A stretch of 64,000 nt of DNA from Verrucomicrobiaceae bacterium (lineage in GTDB: Bacteria > Verrucomicrobiota > Verrucomicrobiae > Verrucomicrobiales > Akkermansiaceae): positions 1-64,000 of the forward strand of contig RPOS01000016.1 in the NCBI GenBank assembly GCA_003820635.1, read 5' to 3'. The translations under genes and the position numbers were made by a program. Below the pieces are notes generated by a model that saw only the letters and a list, made by a program, of their open reading frames with translations, was not told where the DNA came from and ran no database searches. Shown in pieces: positions 48,796 through 57,732 of this stretch. Position 1 is the stretch's first letter, and every line of letters begins with the position of its first letter.

Positions 48796-50634
48796 TCAAG
48801 GATTGAAAGGCCGGATGGCCTTGATGGTGAGCGTCTGCATGGTCTCGGTGGATTCGTCGCGGACTTGGACGGTCTCGCCGGGGCTGTGGCCGACAAGGGC
48901 TTTGCCGACTTCCGAGAGGTAGGAAACGAGTTTTTTATCCGGTTCGGAATCCCATGCGCCGAGCACGGTCATTTCGACATCCGCACCGGATGCGTCGGTG
49001 AGGGTGACGATGGTGCCGATGTTGACCATGCTGGCGTCCGAGCCCTTGAAATCGGTGCCGCGGGCGCGGGCGATGTCTTTTTCCAACTCGTTCTTGCGGT
49101 GGCCGAGGTAGCGCTGGAGGTCCTTGGCGGACTTGTATTCGAAGTTCTCGCGAAGGTCGCCGTAGGAACGGGCGATGGAGATGTCCTTGGTGTTTTGCGG
49201 GATGCGGACGCGGACGAGTTCATCGAGCTCGGCCTTTTTCTTTTCGAGGCTTTCCCAGGAAACGAGCAGAGCCTCCTCGCGGCGCTGGTTGTTGCCGCTG
49301 ACGAGTTCGGCCGTTTCCGGGCGGGCCTTGATGATGCGGGCCATGAGGGATTTTTTCTCAAGATCGCCGAAGACCGGGCAGTCCAGCAGGCGGCGGGAGA
49401 AATTGCGCGCCTCGTTGACGTCCATGATTTCCACCAGATCGATGAGCAGTTTCTTGTCATCGCCTAACAGACTCTGGAGGCGCGAGGTCTTGCGCGGCCC
49501 GTCGGAAAGGTGGTCGTTTTCCAGCAGGTTGAGAATGGAGGCGCCGACATCGGCCGAGAAGACCTCCGCAGAGGCGGCCTTGCGCTCGCGGCAGACCCAG
49601 ATGAGGGCGTCCGAACCGAGCGCGCGGCGGGCGATGGCCGAGCGCAGGTGGTTGACGAGTGCCGGCAGTTCGCCGCGCTCCAGCAGGATGCGGGCGATTT
49701 CGGTGACGCCGCGCGCCCCGACGCGGTCGAAGACGCGGACGATTTTTTCCACCCAGATGCCGCCGAAGGCATCCGGGAAGGCCTCATACACGGCGCGCTG
49801 GCGGCCGGAGGGCAGGGTGCCGGCTTCCTCGGCGAGTTTCACCGGATCCGCGGAAAGCAGCAGATCGGAGAGACGGACGGCGGTGGGATCGAGCTCGAGG
49901 GTTTTGGAGGAGCCGATGACTTCATCGCGGGCGGCGACGAGTTGCAGCGCCTGGCCCAGTTGGACGCGGGCGGCTTTCTTGGCGCCCTCGTCGATGTCGG
50001 TGAGGAGCCGCTTGAGGGCGGCGGTGTCGTTGTCGAAAGCGCCGATGTCCGCGGCGATGGCCTCCAGTGCCTTGATCATGCCCTTGATGTCGCGGGCAGC
50101 CTCGAAATCGGCGACGAGCGCCTGGGCCGGGCTTTGGCCACCGGTGCGCAGGACAATGGGCTCGGTGCGCTTTTGCGGGACCACGGCGAGGCGGCTTTCG
50201 CGCAGGGATTTTTTGGTGTTGTCCCACCATTTCTTGAAAGTGGCCTCGGGGATGACGGTGCCGCAGAGCTCCTTTTCGAGCGCATCGCCGGTCATGCTGC
50301 CGCCGTGGCTTTGGAGCAGGTGGACGACGAGCTGGACGGGGTCGCTTTTGGTGAGGGAGCGGAGTTCCTCGAGTTGCTCGATTTTTCTGGCGCGGAAATC
50401 GTCGGCCGGGATCCACTCGGTTTTCTGGATGGCGAACTGGAGCTCCATGGCCTGGCCGGTGGATTTCTCGAAGTCGATGGTGACCTTTTTTCCGGGCAGG
50501 TCCCAATCGACCACCTTGCCAGCGCCGAAGGATTTGTGAATGCAGAAATTTCCGGGAGCCAATTGTGAAAGGCGCTCGCCGACCGGTTTTGGAATGCGGC
50601 CGGCTTCAACCAGTCTCGCCACGTCAGGATGCAT
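48796..50634 (-). CDS. greA: Long-form transcription elongation factor GreA
   Basis: A 612-residue protein. The last 160 residues are a complete GreA: coiled-coil tip with the catalytic acids (ARSYGDLRENFEYKSAKDLQ) and the FKBP-like domain (MVNIGTIVTLTDASGADVEM, VGHSPGETVQV). These rescue backtracked RNA polymerase by triggering transcript cleavage. The first 450 residues are an added region of helices with a small beta domain (HKSFGAGKVVDWDLPGKKVT). Chlamydial GreA also has a long N-terminal extension, so this may be a PVC-group trait. One CTGTTAG at SLLGD. Confidence 0.9.
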   Translation of the reverse strand: MHPDVARLVEAGRIPKPVGERLSQLAPGNFCIHKSFGAGKVVDWDLPGKKVTIDFEKSTGQAMELQFAIQKTEWIPADDFRARKIEQLEELRSLTKSDPVQLVVHLLQSHGGSMTGDALEKELCGTVIPEATFKKWWDNTKKSLRESRLAVVPQKRTEPIVLRTGGQSPAQALVADFEAARDIKGMIKALEAIAADIGAFDNDTAALKRLLTDIDEGAKKAARVQLGQALQLVAARDEVIGSSKTLELDPTAVRLSDLLLSADPVKLAEEAGTLPSGRQRAVYEAFPDAFGGIWVEKIVRVFDRVGARGVTEIARILLERGELPALVNHLRSAIARRALGSDALIWVCRERKAASAEVFSADVGASILNLLENDHLSDGPRKTSRLQSLLGDDKKLLIDLVEIMDVNEARNFSRRLLDCPVFGDLEKKSLMARIIKARPETAELVSGNNQRREEALLVSWESLEKKKAELDELVRVRIPQNTKDISIARSYGDLRENFEYKSAKDLQRYLGHRKNELEKDIARARGTDFKGSDASMVNIGTIVTLTDASGADVEMTVLGAWDSEPDKKLVSYLSEVGKALVGHSPGETVQVRDESTETMQTLTIKAIRPFNP

Positions 50635-50706
50635 GGCGCGGAAGATGGGAAGCGGCCCGGGAAAACGCAAGGCATTCCCTTGGAAAATCTTCCCGCTGCC
50701 CGCGCA

Positions 50707-51447
50707 TTACGGATTCCGCTCCGGCGGCGGCACCACCCGCGGCCGCGGCTGGCGTGCGGGCATTATGCGGCCGTCGAGCGCGTGGTCCAGGCCGCGGCGC
50801 AGCGCGTGGACGCGGCGGCGCCAATCCTGCGGAATTTCCTCAAGGCTGCCATCCACCGGGATCCGTCCCTCGTAAATCAACCCGTCTGCGGGATCTTGGA
50901 TTTTCACGAGCAGGAGCTGCCCGTCACGCCGGACCTCCACGCGGCCCTCGGAGTTTGAATAGCTCGCGAGTTTCTCGGAAACATTGACCACGCGCATCGG
51001 CCCGCCGCATTCGCCGGGCAGGATGGCGGCGTCCACCAGGTCGCCGGGAAACACCCGCTTGGAGGCGGGCACTTCGCCCAGCTTCAAGATGACCTCCAGC
51101 GGCTGGCCACTGCGGAAGCCGGAGAGCCGGATCTCGTCGCCGGGCTTGTTGAGCCGCAGCAGGGCGGCGAGCTGGCCTTCGTTGACGAGCATCTGGTCGC
51201 CGATTTTCCAAATGATATCAAACTCGCGCAGACCGGCGGCGGCGGCCGGGCCGTCCTTGTCGATCATGCGGATCACGAAACCGATGCCCGGTGGCAGCGA
51301 TGGCATTTGCGCGGTGATCGTTTCATCCGGCTTGGAAACCTCCAGGCCGAGCCATGCGCGCGGCGCCTCGTGCGGACGCGGCAGTTCTTCCCCGGTCGTT
51401 GAAACGACCGGGATGAGCAGGCAGGCGATGACTAGGAAATGTTTCAT
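50707..51447 (-). CDS. Secreted PDZ-domain protein
   Basis: A 246-residue exported protein (signal peptide to VVSTTGEE). One PDZ domain at about residues 30-125 (GFVIRMIDKDGPAAAAGLRE, then FDIIWKIGDQMLVNEGQLAA). No protease domain is attached. The C-terminus is Arg/Pro-rich. It starts 1 bp after the anti-sigma gene, so it belongs to the sigma/anti-sigma operon and may be the periplasmic sensor or a partner of a protease in that signalling chain. Confidence 0.85.
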   Translation of the reverse strand: MKHFLVIACLLIPVVSTTGEELPRPHEAPRAWLGLEVSKPDETITAQMPSLPPGIGFVIRMIDKDGPAAAAGLREFDIIWKIGDQMLVNEGQLAALLRLNKPGDEIRLSGFRSGQPLEVILKLGEVPASKRVFPGDLVDAAILPGECGGPMRVVNVSEKLASYSNSEGRVEVRRDGQLLLVKIQDPADGLIYEGRIPVDGSLEEIPQDWRRRVHALRRGLDHALDGRIMPARQPRPRVVPPPERNP

Positions 51448-51448
51448 C

Positions 51449-51907
51449 TCAGAACGCGCTCACCGGCATCAGCAGGAGTTCTTCCCGTGGTTCGGAAACC
51501 TGCATCACGATGCCCGTTTCCTCGTCAAAAAGGCTGTTTTCCTCCACGACTCGCACGCGCAGGGCACGCATCGCGCTGCCGTCGGAATCCTCGCGCCAGC
51601 CCTCGTCCGCCATCGACTCGATGCGGTCGGACTCGCCCACTAACAGAAAGTCCGGCGGCGCGGCGGTGGCGGAGGCGCTTTGTTTGGCCGGGCGCATCCA
51701 CACAGGCAGCGCCAGAGCGGCCACCAGCGAGGCGGCGAGCCCGCCGGCGATGAGGATGCGCCACGCGGGCAGGGCGGGGGACTTGCGCGGGCTTGCCGGG
51801 CCGGCGAGCTCATCGAGCATCGTCTCGATGCCGCGCTGGCCGCTCTCGCTGAGCGCGGGTGGCATCAGCCGGGCGAGGATGGTTTCCACTGAATCCTTCT
51901 CATGCAT
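51449..51907 (-). CDS. Putative membrane anti-sigma factor
   Basis: A 152-residue protein with a cytoplasmic N-terminal helical part (EKDSVETILARLMPPALSES), one membrane helix (ILIAGGLAASLVAALALPVW) and a periplasmic tail. The layout and the 8-bp overlap with an ECF sigma gene indicate an anti-sigma factor, though no zinc-binding HxxxCxxC motif is present. One CTGTTAG lies at FLLVGE. Confidence 0.72.
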   Translation of the reverse strand: MHEKDSVETILARLMPPALSESGQRGIETMLDELAGPASPRKSPALPAWRILIAGGLAASLVAALALPVWMRPAKQSASATAAPPDFLLVGESDRIESMADEGWREDSDGSAMRALRVRVVEENSLFDEETGIVMQVSEPREELLLMPVSAF

Positions 51908-52424
51908 GGCGGGCCTCCTTCATGCGGCGCAGTTCCTGCGCGAGTTGTTCCATGGCGTAGCGGTAGCGGGAGGCGGCGGTGTTCGGGGAAATCGCCAGCG
52001 TTTCCGCGATCTGTTGGAAAGTGAGCCCGCCCCAGAACTTCATGATCACCACGTCGCGCAGCTTCGCGCTGAGGCGCTGGACGGCATCCCGCAGGATGAG
52101 CGCCTCCTCGTCCTCCTCCATCAGTGGATCGAGCCAGACGTCCTGGAAGTCGTTGAGGTAAATGACCGACTCCTCGCGCTTGCGGCGGCGCTTCTCGCTG
52201 CGGTGGTGGTTGAGCCCGCAGAAGCGGATGGTGGAAAACACCAGCGGCAGGTCCGGCGGTGTGCCGCCCTTGTCGGCCTGATGGTGCCACATCCGCAGAA
52301 TGGCATCCTGCACGAGATCCTCGGCGTCCTCACGGCACTGGCTCCAGCCGCGTGCGAAAAGCAGCAGCCGCGGGCCGTTTTCGGCCAGCCACTGTTTCCA
52401 TGAGGTCGCGGGGGATTCCATCAT
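51900..52424 (-). CDS. ECF-type RNA polymerase sigma factor (unit 1)
   Basis: A 174-residue sigma factor. Region 2 (LLLFARGWSQCREDAEDLVQ, DAILRMWHHQADKGG) and region 4 helix-turn-helix (LRDVVIMKFWGGLTFQQIAE, ISPNTAASRYRYAMEQL) are clear. Between them a charged linker (RSEKRRRKREESVIYLND). First gene of the sigma/anti-sigma/PDZ operon. Two start codons in tandem (ATGATG). Confidence 0.88.
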   Translation of the reverse strand: MMESPATSWKQWLAENGPRLLLFARGWSQCREDAEDLVQDAILRMWHHQADKGGTPPDLPLVFSTIRFCGLNHHRSEKRRRKREESVIYLNDFQDVWLDPLMEEDEEALILRDAVQRLSAKLRDVVIMKFWGGLTFQQIAETLAISPNTAASRYRYAMEQLAQELRRMKEARHA

Positions 52425-52496
52425 TCAGCAGGGTAATGCCCCGGCGCGGGGCTTTTGTCTGGAAAATCCGGCGGCCGCGGGAGGTGCGGCGGATTC

Positions 52497-52868
52497 TCAG
52501 TCGAGAAACTTGATTTTTCCCGGCACCGGCAGGCGGCCGAGGGCCATCGCCTCGTGCTGCTCATCGGTGCAGGAGGAATTGATCGGCGCGTCCGGCGCGG
52601 AATCGCTGGGCTGGAGGTAGCCGTTTTCGATCAGCCATTTCTCCACTTCCTCGCCGCTGATGTCCGGCAGCATGTGGCCGTCGATCTCGACGCAGGGCGA
52701 GAGCGGTTGGCCGCTGCGCTGCTCCATTTCCCAGCGAAAGGCGGGGTTCTTGATGATGTCCTTCTCCTCATATTCGAGGCCGTATTTGCGCATGATGGCG
52801 CGGACGCCTTCGCTCCAGCCACAGAAGGTTTTCAGGTAAGCGGTGATTTTCGGGGATGTTTGGCTCAT
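52497..52868 (-). CDS. Glutaredoxin-like protein
   Basis: A 123-residue cytoplasmic protein with a glutaredoxin fold: beta strand and active motif YLKTFCGWSEGVRAIMRKYG (CGWS, a monothiol form close to CGFS), the cis-Pro in LSPCVEIDGHMLPD, and the glutathione-binding end ISGEEVEKWLIENG. Monothiol glutaredoxins carry iron-sulfur clusters. A C-terminal extension of about 35 residues is not typical. Confidence 0.82.
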   Translation of the reverse strand: MSQTSPKITAYLKTFCGWSEGVRAIMRKYGLEYEEKDIIKNPAFRWEMEQRSGQPLSPCVEIDGHMLPDISGEEVEKWLIENGYLQPSDSAPDAPINSSCTDEQHEAMALGRLPVPGKIKFLD

Positions 52869-52948
52869 GGGGTATCGGTTGTTTCGGGGGGAGCCATAAA
52901 CGCGGACAGTCCGCTCCGCAAGTCTTCACGGTTCCCGGGCCGCGCGGC

Positions 52949-53560
52949 TCAATCGAGATTGTTCAAAGGCGCTTTGATGGCCGGGCGCAGTGGCAGGATG
53001 ATCCCGTTGTCGAGGCGGTAAATCCAGCTGTGGACGAAAATCTCCTGCCCGCGCTCCCACGCGTCCTCGACGATGGTGGTGCGCGCCACGTGGCTGGCTT
53101 GGGCGAGCACGTTGAGCTCGCAAAGGCGGTCGCTGGCGGCTTCGGGCGGCAAGGCATCGAGCTCCTCGCGGTGCACACGGCGCAGTGCGCGGATGCCGGA
53201 AAGCCAGTTGTCGATCATGCCGTGGCGGAAGTTTTCCAGCGCCGCGCGCACGCCGCCGCAGCCGTAGTGGCCGCAGACGATGATGTGGCGCACTTTGAGC
53301 ACGTCCACCGCGTATTGCAGCACGGCCAGCAGGTTGAAATCCGTCTCGGCCACCACGTTGGCGACATTGCGGTGCACGAACACCTCGCCCGGTGCCAGGC
53401 CGGTGATCTGGTTGGCCGGCACCCGGCTGTCCGAGCAGCCGATCCACAGGTATTGCGGCATTTGCTGGTTTTCCAGCTTGGCGAAAAAATCCGGGTCATC
53501 CGCATGGACGGATGCCGCCCAATTGCGGTTTCGTTGCAGCAGGTTTTCGAGAGTTTTCAT
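52949..53560 (-). CDS. can: Beta-class carbonic anhydrase
   Basis: Interconverts CO2 and bicarbonate. Zinc ligands are in WIGCSDSRVPANQI (Cys with the Asp-Arg dyad) and IVCGHYGCGGVRAAL (His, Cys). 203 residues with start MKTLENLLQRN; the longer in-frame extension has no family support. The upstream side borders a large palindromic repeat. Confidence 0.95.
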   Translation of the reverse strand: MKTLENLLQRNRNWAASVHADDPDFFAKLENQQMPQYLWIGCSDSRVPANQITGLAPGEVFVHRNVANVVAETDFNLLAVLQYAVDVLKVRHIIVCGHYGCGGVRAALENFRHGMIDNWLSGIRALRRVHREELDALPPEAASDRLCELNVLAQASHVARTTIVEDAWERGQEIFVHSWIYRLDNGIILPLRPAIKAPLNNLD

Positions 53561-53636
53561 GGCGGCGAGTGGCAGCATCCAAGCCGGGAAATCCGCCCCC
53601 GTCCATCGCGGACTGGTGGTTTCGCGCAACAAGCTG

Positions 53637-53836
53637 CTCAGCCGTAACCATGCAGTGGGGAATCGTGGCGCGGGCGTCTCGCCCGCCGCCTTCCTTTCAA
53701 AATTCCTTTATCATTCCATCACATCCGGAAAACCAATGGGTGAAGCTGATGCGTTCCATGGCCTCGATGGAAAATGGCTGCGGGCGAGACGCCCGCGCCA
53801 CTGTTCGCGTCCTTCCACTGCATGGTCACGGCTCAG
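53637..53836. repeat. 200-bp element with nested inverted repeats (MITE-like)
   Basis: The outer arms (53637-53658 and 53815-53836) match at 20 of 22 positions as reverse complements (CTCAGCCGTAACCATGCAG at the left). The inner arms (53665-53686 and 53780-53801) are a perfect 22-nt inverted pair, each containing GCGGGCG-AGA-CGCCCGC. Such 'GGGCGTCTCGCCC' palindromes are, from memory, frequent in Verrucomicrobiota. No transposase. The right end overlaps the rlmN stop codon. Confidence 0.8.
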
Positions 53837-54915
53837 GCCCCGGCCACCGCGATGATGCCTTCTTCGGTCTCCTGCTTGAGGCGGAGCTGGCCGCAGGCGG
53901 CATCGATGTCGTGGCCTTTTTCGAGGCGGAGGGTGGCGGAGACGCCGGCGTTTTTAAGGACATCGCGGAAGGCGCGGCAGCGGGTGTCGGACGGACGTTT
54001 CCACTCGAGGCCCTCCACGGTGTTGTAGGGAATGAGGTTCACCTTGGCGTGGAGGCGGCGGGCGTGGCGGGAGAGGATGGCGGCTTGTTCGAGGGAATCA
54101 TTGACGCCATCTATCAGAATGTATTCGAGCGTGAGCTTCTGATTTTTGCGCGTGTTCCAGTAGTCGAGCGCGTCGAAGAGTTCGGCGACGGGCCACTTGC
54201 GGTTGATCGGCATGATCTGCTGGCGCACTTCGTCGGTGGCGCCGTGGAGTGAGATGGCGAGGCGGATCTGCTGCGGGTGTTCGGCCAGCTGGCGGATCTG
54301 CGGCACGAGGCCGGAGGTGGAGATGGTGAGGTGGCGTGCGCCGAGGTGCAGGGTTTTTTCGCCGGTGATGAGGGCGATGGCTTCTAACAGATTGTCGAGG
54401 TTGGCGAGCGGCTCGCCCATGCCCATGAAAACGAGGTTGTCCACGCGTTCGCCGGAGAGTTGTTCGGCGGCGAGGACCTGGCCGGCGATTTCCGCGGGAT
54501 CGAGGTGGCGGGTGAAACCGGCCAGGCCGGAGGCGCAGAACTTGCAGCCATAGGCGCAGCCGACTTGGGACGAGACGCAGAGCGTGCGGCGGTCGGACTT
54601 CTCGCCATAGAGCGCCGGGTTTGCCGGGATGAGCACGCTTTCCACATAGCGGCCGTCGTGCAGGCGGAAGAGGAATTTTCTCGTGGTGTCCGTCGAGCCT
54701 TGGGTGGTGGTGTGTTCCAGCGCGCTGAGACGGAAACTGGCGGCGAGTTTTTCCCGCAGGGCGGCGGGAAGGTTGGTCATCGCATCATAGGACGCGGCTT
54801 TCTTTTTCCAGACCCATTCCAGGATCTGCGCGGCGCGGAACGATGGCTCGCCCGCGTCCTTGAGCCAAGTGGCAAGGGCGTCCGGCGTGAGTCCTGTGAG
54901 AGCGGGCAGGGGCAT
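53833..54915 (-). CDS. rlmN: 23S rRNA (adenine-2503-C2)/tRNA methyltransferase RlmN
   Basis: A radical SAM enzyme that methylates A2503 of 23S rRNA and A37 of some tRNAs. The iron-sulfur motif is SQVGCAYGCKFCASG, the methyl-carrier Cys is in the final region (SDTRCRAFRDVLKNAGVSAT), plus FMGMGEPLANLDNL and SLHGATDEVRQQIMP. 360 residues, normal. Start MPLPALTGLTPDAL. One CTGTTAG at NLLEA. Confidence 0.95.
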   Translation of the reverse strand: MPLPALTGLTPDALATWLKDAGEPSFRAAQILEWVWKKKAASYDAMTNLPAALREKLAASFRLSALEHTTTQGSTDTTRKFLFRLHDGRYVESVLIPANPALYGEKSDRRTLCVSSQVGCAYGCKFCASGLAGFTRHLDPAEIAGQVLAAEQLSGERVDNLVFMGMGEPLANLDNLLEAIALITGEKTLHLGARHLTISTSGLVPQIRQLAEHPQQIRLAISLHGATDEVRQQIMPINRKWPVAELFDALDYWNTRKNQKLTLEYILIDGVNDSLEQAAILSRHARRLHAKVNLIPYNTVEGLEWKRPSDTRCRAFRDVLKNAGVSATLRLEKGHDIDAACGQLRLKQETEEGIIAVAGA

Positions 54916-55020
54916 GGGTGGCGCGGGAAATGGATGACTAGCGTCAAATAGGGAAATGAAAACCCCGGATTGAGCGGATTTTGCATGGATCTTTCGGATT
55001 TGTGACAACAGCCTTGCGGC

Positions 55021-56085
55021 ATGAGCTCCCACAATCCGCCACCGCTTCCCGCCGCATACCGTCCCGTGCCACCGCGCCGCAGCGTGTGGCCGTGGGTGAT
55101 CGGGGCGGTGGTTCTCGGAGGGATCGGGCTTTTCGTGCTGATGATCGTGGGCGTTGTCAGTGCCTTGGTGGTAGGCATCAAGGAAGGGCCTTCGCTCGCC
55201 ATGAGGTCCGGGCATTTCAACAAAACCGTCATTCGCAGCGGGGGACCGCAGCGGATCGCCCACATCGACTTGGAAGGCATCATCACCGCATCCCCTTCGC
55301 GCGGCGGCTCCTCGATGGTGGATGATTTCCGCGAGCTGGTGGAAGCCGCCGTCCATGACCACTCGGTCAGGGCCATCGTCATCCGCATCAATTCACCCGG
55401 TGGCGAGGTGACCGCATCGGACCGCCTGCACCGCATCATCCAACAGGCGGACAAGAGCAAGCCGGTGGTCGCCTATCTCGATACCATCGCGGCATCCGGT
55501 GGCTATTATGCCGCCTGCGCCGGACGCCGGATCATCGCGCACCCCACCACATTCACCGGTTCCATCGGCGTCATCATGCAGTCCGTGAAATACGGGCAGC
55601 TTTTCGACAAGGTGGGCGTTTCCATGGAGGTTTACAAAAGCGGCGCGCTCAAGGACCTGCTCTCCGGCACGCGTGAAACCAGACCGGAGGAAATCGCGCT
55701 GGTCAACGAGCTCGTGCAGGAAACCTACACCCGCTTCCTCGGGGTGGTCTCCGCCAGCCGTGGGAAATCCATCGAGCAACTCCGTGCGTCGCCGCTCACC
55801 GATGGCCGCATTTTCTCCGGTTCCCAGGCATTGGATGCGGGTATGGTGGATCAGAACGGCTTCATCGAGGATGCCTACGATCAAGCCATGGATCTCGCCG
55901 GAGTGTCGGGGGCCACGGTGATCCGCTACACTCCGAGGATCGGCATTTTTGATGCGCTTGCCCAGTTCAGCCGCGCTTCCGATGCGGGCTCGCGGGTGGA
56001 GATCGACGTGTCCGAGCGCTTGCTGCCGCGCCTGCAATCCGGGGTTCCGCTCTATCTGCATGCCGACGGCTATGGCGGCCGGTGA
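55021..56085 (+). CDS. sppA: Signal peptide peptidase SppA-type serine protease
   Basis: A 354-residue membrane protease of the short SppA (S49) type that cuts leftover signal peptides. Pro-rich cytoplasmic N-terminus, one membrane helix (VIGAVVLGGIGLFVLMIVGV), then the S49 fold: INSPGGEVTASDRL, nucleophile Ser in TIAASGGYYAACAG and the general-base Lys in YKSGALKDLLS. First of three closely spaced genes (sppA, aroK, queG). Confidence 0.92.
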   Translation: MSSHNPPPLPAAYRPVPPRRSVWPWVIGAVVLGGIGLFVLMIVGVVSALVVGIKEGPSLAMRSGHFNKTVIRSGGPQRIAHIDLEGIITASPSRGGSSMVDDFRELVEAAVHDHSVRAIVIRINSPGGEVTASDRLHRIIQQADKSKPVVAYLDTIAASGGYYAACAGRRIIAHPTTFTGSIGVIMQSVKYGQLFDKVGVSMEVYKSGALKDLLSGTRETRPEEIALVNELVQETYTRFLGVVSASRGKSIEQLRASPLTDGRIFSGSQALDAGMVDQNGFIEDAYDQAMDLAGVSGATVIRYTPRIGIFDALAQFSRASDAGSRVEIDVSERLLPRLQSGVPLYLHADGYGGR

Positions 56086-56128
56086 TTTTAGGATTCCGCA
56101 CCGTTGAAGTGGGGGGATAAGCTGGGCC

Positions 56129-56683
56129 ATGAACGAAACGGAAATTTTGCCGGAGAACATTGTTCTCGTCGGCTTCATGGGCTGTGGGAAATCCACGGTG
56201 GGCAGGGAGTTGCAGCAGCGGCTCGGCTATCCGCTGGTGGACATGGACCAGGAAATCGAGCAGCGCGCGGGCAAGCCGATCACGGCGATTTTCGCGGAGC
56301 AGGGTGAGGCGGGCTTCCGCGAGATGGAAACGGCGGTGCTGCGGGAACTGGCCGGGCCCGGTGCCCCGCGGCGGATCATTTCCACCGGCGGCGGCGTGGT
56401 CGGCAGTGCGGGAAACCGCGCCCTGCTCAGGAGCATGGGATACGTGGTCTGGCTGGATGCCCCCGCCGAGGTGATTCTGGAGCGCACCTCCAAGAACCGC
56501 AGCCGGCCCTTGCTCCACACCGAGGATCCGGCGCAGCGCATCCGCAGCCTGATGGCGGAGCGCCTGCCGCTCTATCAGGAAACCGCTCACCTCAAGCTCG
56601 ACACCGCCGGGCTCGACAGCGGCGAACTGGCCACCGGCATCCTGGAGTGCGCGCGCTACTTTTTCAGCCACCGTGCGGGATGA
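56129..56683 (+). CDS. aroK: Shikimate kinase
   Basis: Phosphorylates shikimate in aromatic amino acid synthesis. Walker A VGFMGCGKSTVGREL, shikimate-binding DMDQEIEQRAG, GEAGFREMETAVL and STGGGVV, and the LID Arg in SKNRSRPLL. 184 residues. The stop overlaps the queG start (ATGA). Confidence 0.95.
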   Translation: MNETEILPENIVLVGFMGCGKSTVGRELQQRLGYPLVDMDQEIEQRAGKPITAIFAEQGEAGFREMETAVLRELAGPGAPRRIISTGGGVVGSAGNRALLRSMGYVVWLDAPAEVILERTSKNRSRPLLHTEDPAQRIRSLMAERLPLYQETAHLKLDTAGLDSGELATGILECARYFFSHRAG

Positions 56684-57732
56684 ACCGGATGGAAACCCAA
56701 ATCAAGGCATGGGCGGCGGAGCTGGGATTCGATGACTGCCGCATCGCCCGCGCCGGGGAGGCGGCCCATGCGCGGGAGTTCCGCGAGTGGCTGGCGGATG
56801 GCAAGCACGGCGGCATGGCCTGGCTGGAGCGCGCGCCCGAGCGGCGCTGCGATCCGCGCGAGGTGTTGCCGGGGTGCGCGTCGCTCGTTTGCCTCGCGCT
56901 GAATTATTATCCCGGTCCTTCGCCGTTTCCCGGGAGTCATCCCGGCGGCTATCGAATCGCCCGATATGCGTGGAACGATGATTATCATGACCTGCTGGAA
57001 AACCGCCTGAAGGAATTCGACCTCCGGCTTCAGTCGCTGGGCGGCGTGCAGAAACCCTACGTGGATACCGGCCCGGTGCTGGAGCGCGACTTCGCCACCG
57101 ATGCCGGGCTCGGCTGGAACGGCAAGTCCACCATGCAGATCCACCGCCGGCTGGGGACATGGTTTTTCCTCGCGGAAATTCTAACAACCCTGGAGCTGGT
57201 GCCGGACGAGCCCTTCGGCGACCACTGCGGCAAGTGCACCCGCTGCATCACCGCGTGCCCCACCGCCGCCATCACCGCGCCGCACCGGCTGGATGCGCGG
57301 CGCTGCATTTCCTACCTCACCATCGAGCACAAGGGGCCGATCCCGGAGGAGTTCCGCGAGGCCATGGGCGACCGCATCTACGGTTGCGACGATTGCCTCG
57401 ACGCCTGCCCGTGGAACCGCTTCGCCGCGCAGTCCCGTGAAATGGCCTTTCAGGCGCGTGGCAGCGTGTTTGCAAAGCGCCTGCGGGATTTCCTCGCGCT
57501 CGATGACGAGGGCTTCCGCGCCCTGTTCGCGCGCTCTCCCATCAAGCGCATCAAGCGGGCGCGCTTCCTGCGCAACGTCTGCGTGGCCTTGGGAAACACC
57601 GGCACCGCGGACGATCTAACAGCCCTCCAGCGCGCCGCGGCGGACCCGGATCCGTTGGTTTCCGAGCACGCCGCGTGGGCGATTGCGCGCATCCGCAGCA
57701 GATTTGAAAAAATCGGCGGCGGGCCGGCGTAG
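56680..57732 (+). CDS. queG: Epoxyqueuosine reductase
   Basis: Last step of queuosine tRNA modification, cobalamin-dependent. Two 4Fe-4S motifs (CGKCTRCITACPTAAI and CDDCLDACPWN) follow the B12-binding domain (YVDTGPVLERDFATDAGLGW, GKSTMQIHR). The end has HEAT-like helices. 350 residues. Translational coupling with aroK is likely. CTAACAA at 57181 and CTAACAG at 57616 both lie in this gene. Confidence 0.95.
   Translation: MNRMETQIKAWAAELGFDDCRIARAGEAAHAREFREWLADGKHGGMAWLERAPERRCDPREVLPGCASLVCLALNYYPGPSPFPGSHPGGYRIARYAWNDDYHDLLENRLKEFDLRLQSLGGVQKPYVDTGPVLERDFATDAGLGWNGKSTMQIHRRLGTWFFLAEILTTLELVPDEPFGDHCGKCTRCITACPTAAITAPHRLDARRCISYLTIEHKGPIPEEFREAMGDRIYGCDDCLDACPWNRFAAQSREMAFQARGSVFAKRLRDFLALDDEGFRALFARSPIKRIKRARFLRNVCVALGNTGTADDLTALQRAAADPDPLVSEHAAWAIARIRSRFEKIGGGPA

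Noticed and set aside
53512..54252. Frames containing GAGVSPA and GRDARAT near 53.7 kb
   Set aside because: These peptides come from translating the palindromic repeat, not from a gene.
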